From contig JASLCW010000057.1 of the NCBI GenBank assembly GCA_030151765.1, forward strand, positions 1 through 6,029: a stretch of 6,029 bases of DNA. The letters are read 5' to 3'. The number at the start of each line of letters is the position of its first letter. Within the stretch, counting starts at the first letter, position 1. Position numbers and translations under genes: made by a program. Origin of the DNA: Marmoricola sp. (lineage in GTDB: Bacteria; Actinomycetota; Actinomycetes; Propionibacteriales; Nocardioidaceae). Below, piece by piece: positions 5,952 through 6,029 of this stretch. The notes under the pieces are model-generated. The model had not been told where the DNA came from. It was given only the letters and a program-made list of their open reading frames with translations, and did not search any database.

Positions 5952-5982
5952 GACAGACCACGGTTCGGGCGAAGCTGTCGAC

Positions 5983-5988
5983 TATGAT
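5983..5988 (+). promoter_or_regulatory. Probable -10 box of a rightward gene outside the window
   Basis: TATGAT is one base from the TATAAT consensus. It points right, with a ribosome-binding site about 35 bases downstream. A clear -35 is missing. It is back-to-back with the leftward promoter: the two expected -35 regions fall within about 15 bases of each other, around TTCGGGCGAA (5964-5973), a small inverted repeat. Confidence 0.4.
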
Positions 5989-6022
5989 CGATTGGCGCCA
6001 CTGGCGTCACGAGCCGACTGCC

Positions 6023-6028
6023 AAGGAG
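6023..6028 (+). promoter_or_regulatory. Probable ribosome-binding site of the next plus-strand gene
   Basis: AAGGAG occurs one base before the window ends, with no start codon yet in view. It is the same sequence that precedes fadE27. A plus-strand gene probably starts within about ten bases past the edge. Confidence 0.45.
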
Positions 6029-6029
6029 C

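Noticed and set aside
5914..5961. 16-codon N-terminal extension of the DUF6270-like protein from the GTG at 5961
   Set aside because: The extension contains the likely -10 box and the ribosome-binding site GAGGGAGG, and would precede the usual near-terminal position of the GSC block.
5993..6000. TGGCGCCA palindrome as an operator
   Set aside because: An 8-bp GC-rich palindrome is common by chance in this base composition and has no matching partner site.

Overview
The window comes from a high-GC actinobacterium able to degrade steroids. The evidence is strong GC bias at third codon positions, proteins closely resembling the mycobacterial/rhodococcal cholesterol-degradation enzymes, a perfect match to the KstR operator consensus, and actinobacterial-style TAnnnT -10 boxes, one of them apparently giving a leaderless mRNA. 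A Nocardioides-like genus is plausible, but the sequence alone does not prove this.

Left half (1-3375), steroid catabolism. On the minus strand is kshA, the Rieske oxygenase component of 3-ketosteroid 9alpha-hydroxylase, cut off near its C-terminus by the window edge. Divergent from it is a two-gene operon of acyl-CoA dehydrogenase subunits matching FadE26 (ChsE4) and FadE27 (ChsE5) of Mycobacterium tuberculosis. That alpha2beta2 enzyme starts beta-oxidation of the cholesterol side chain. The 105-bp divergent region holds one KstR-type palindrome at 1085-1098, placed where it could repress both directions. Ring opening (KshA) and side-chain removal (FadE26/27) therefore appear to share one sterol-responsive switch.

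Right half (3376-5913), probable surface-glycan module. A GT2 glycosyltransferase with an extra C-terminal beta-rich domain lies on the plus strand. Its promoter box sits so close to the ATG that the transcript is probably leaderless. Facing it is a minus-strand gene for a DUF6270-like (SGNH-hydrolase-like) protein with a C-terminal coiled coil. The two converge so tightly that both stop codons lie inside one CTAG tetranucleotide, and they share an identical 10-base promoter core. They probably work on the same polysaccharide or cell-wall glycopolymer, but the substrate cannot be read from the sequence.

Right edge (5914-6029). This divergent intergenic region holds the DUF6270 gene's promoter and ribosome-binding site. 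It also holds a TATGAT -10 box and an AAGGAG ribosome-binding site pointing rightward, indicating another plus-strand gene just outside the window. I saw no RNA genes, insertion sequences, CRISPR arrays or long repeats. The system is recognisable rather than wholly new. The most distinctive points are the single KstR switch between kshA and fadE26-27, the shared promoter box, and the overlapping stop codons of the glycan pair.
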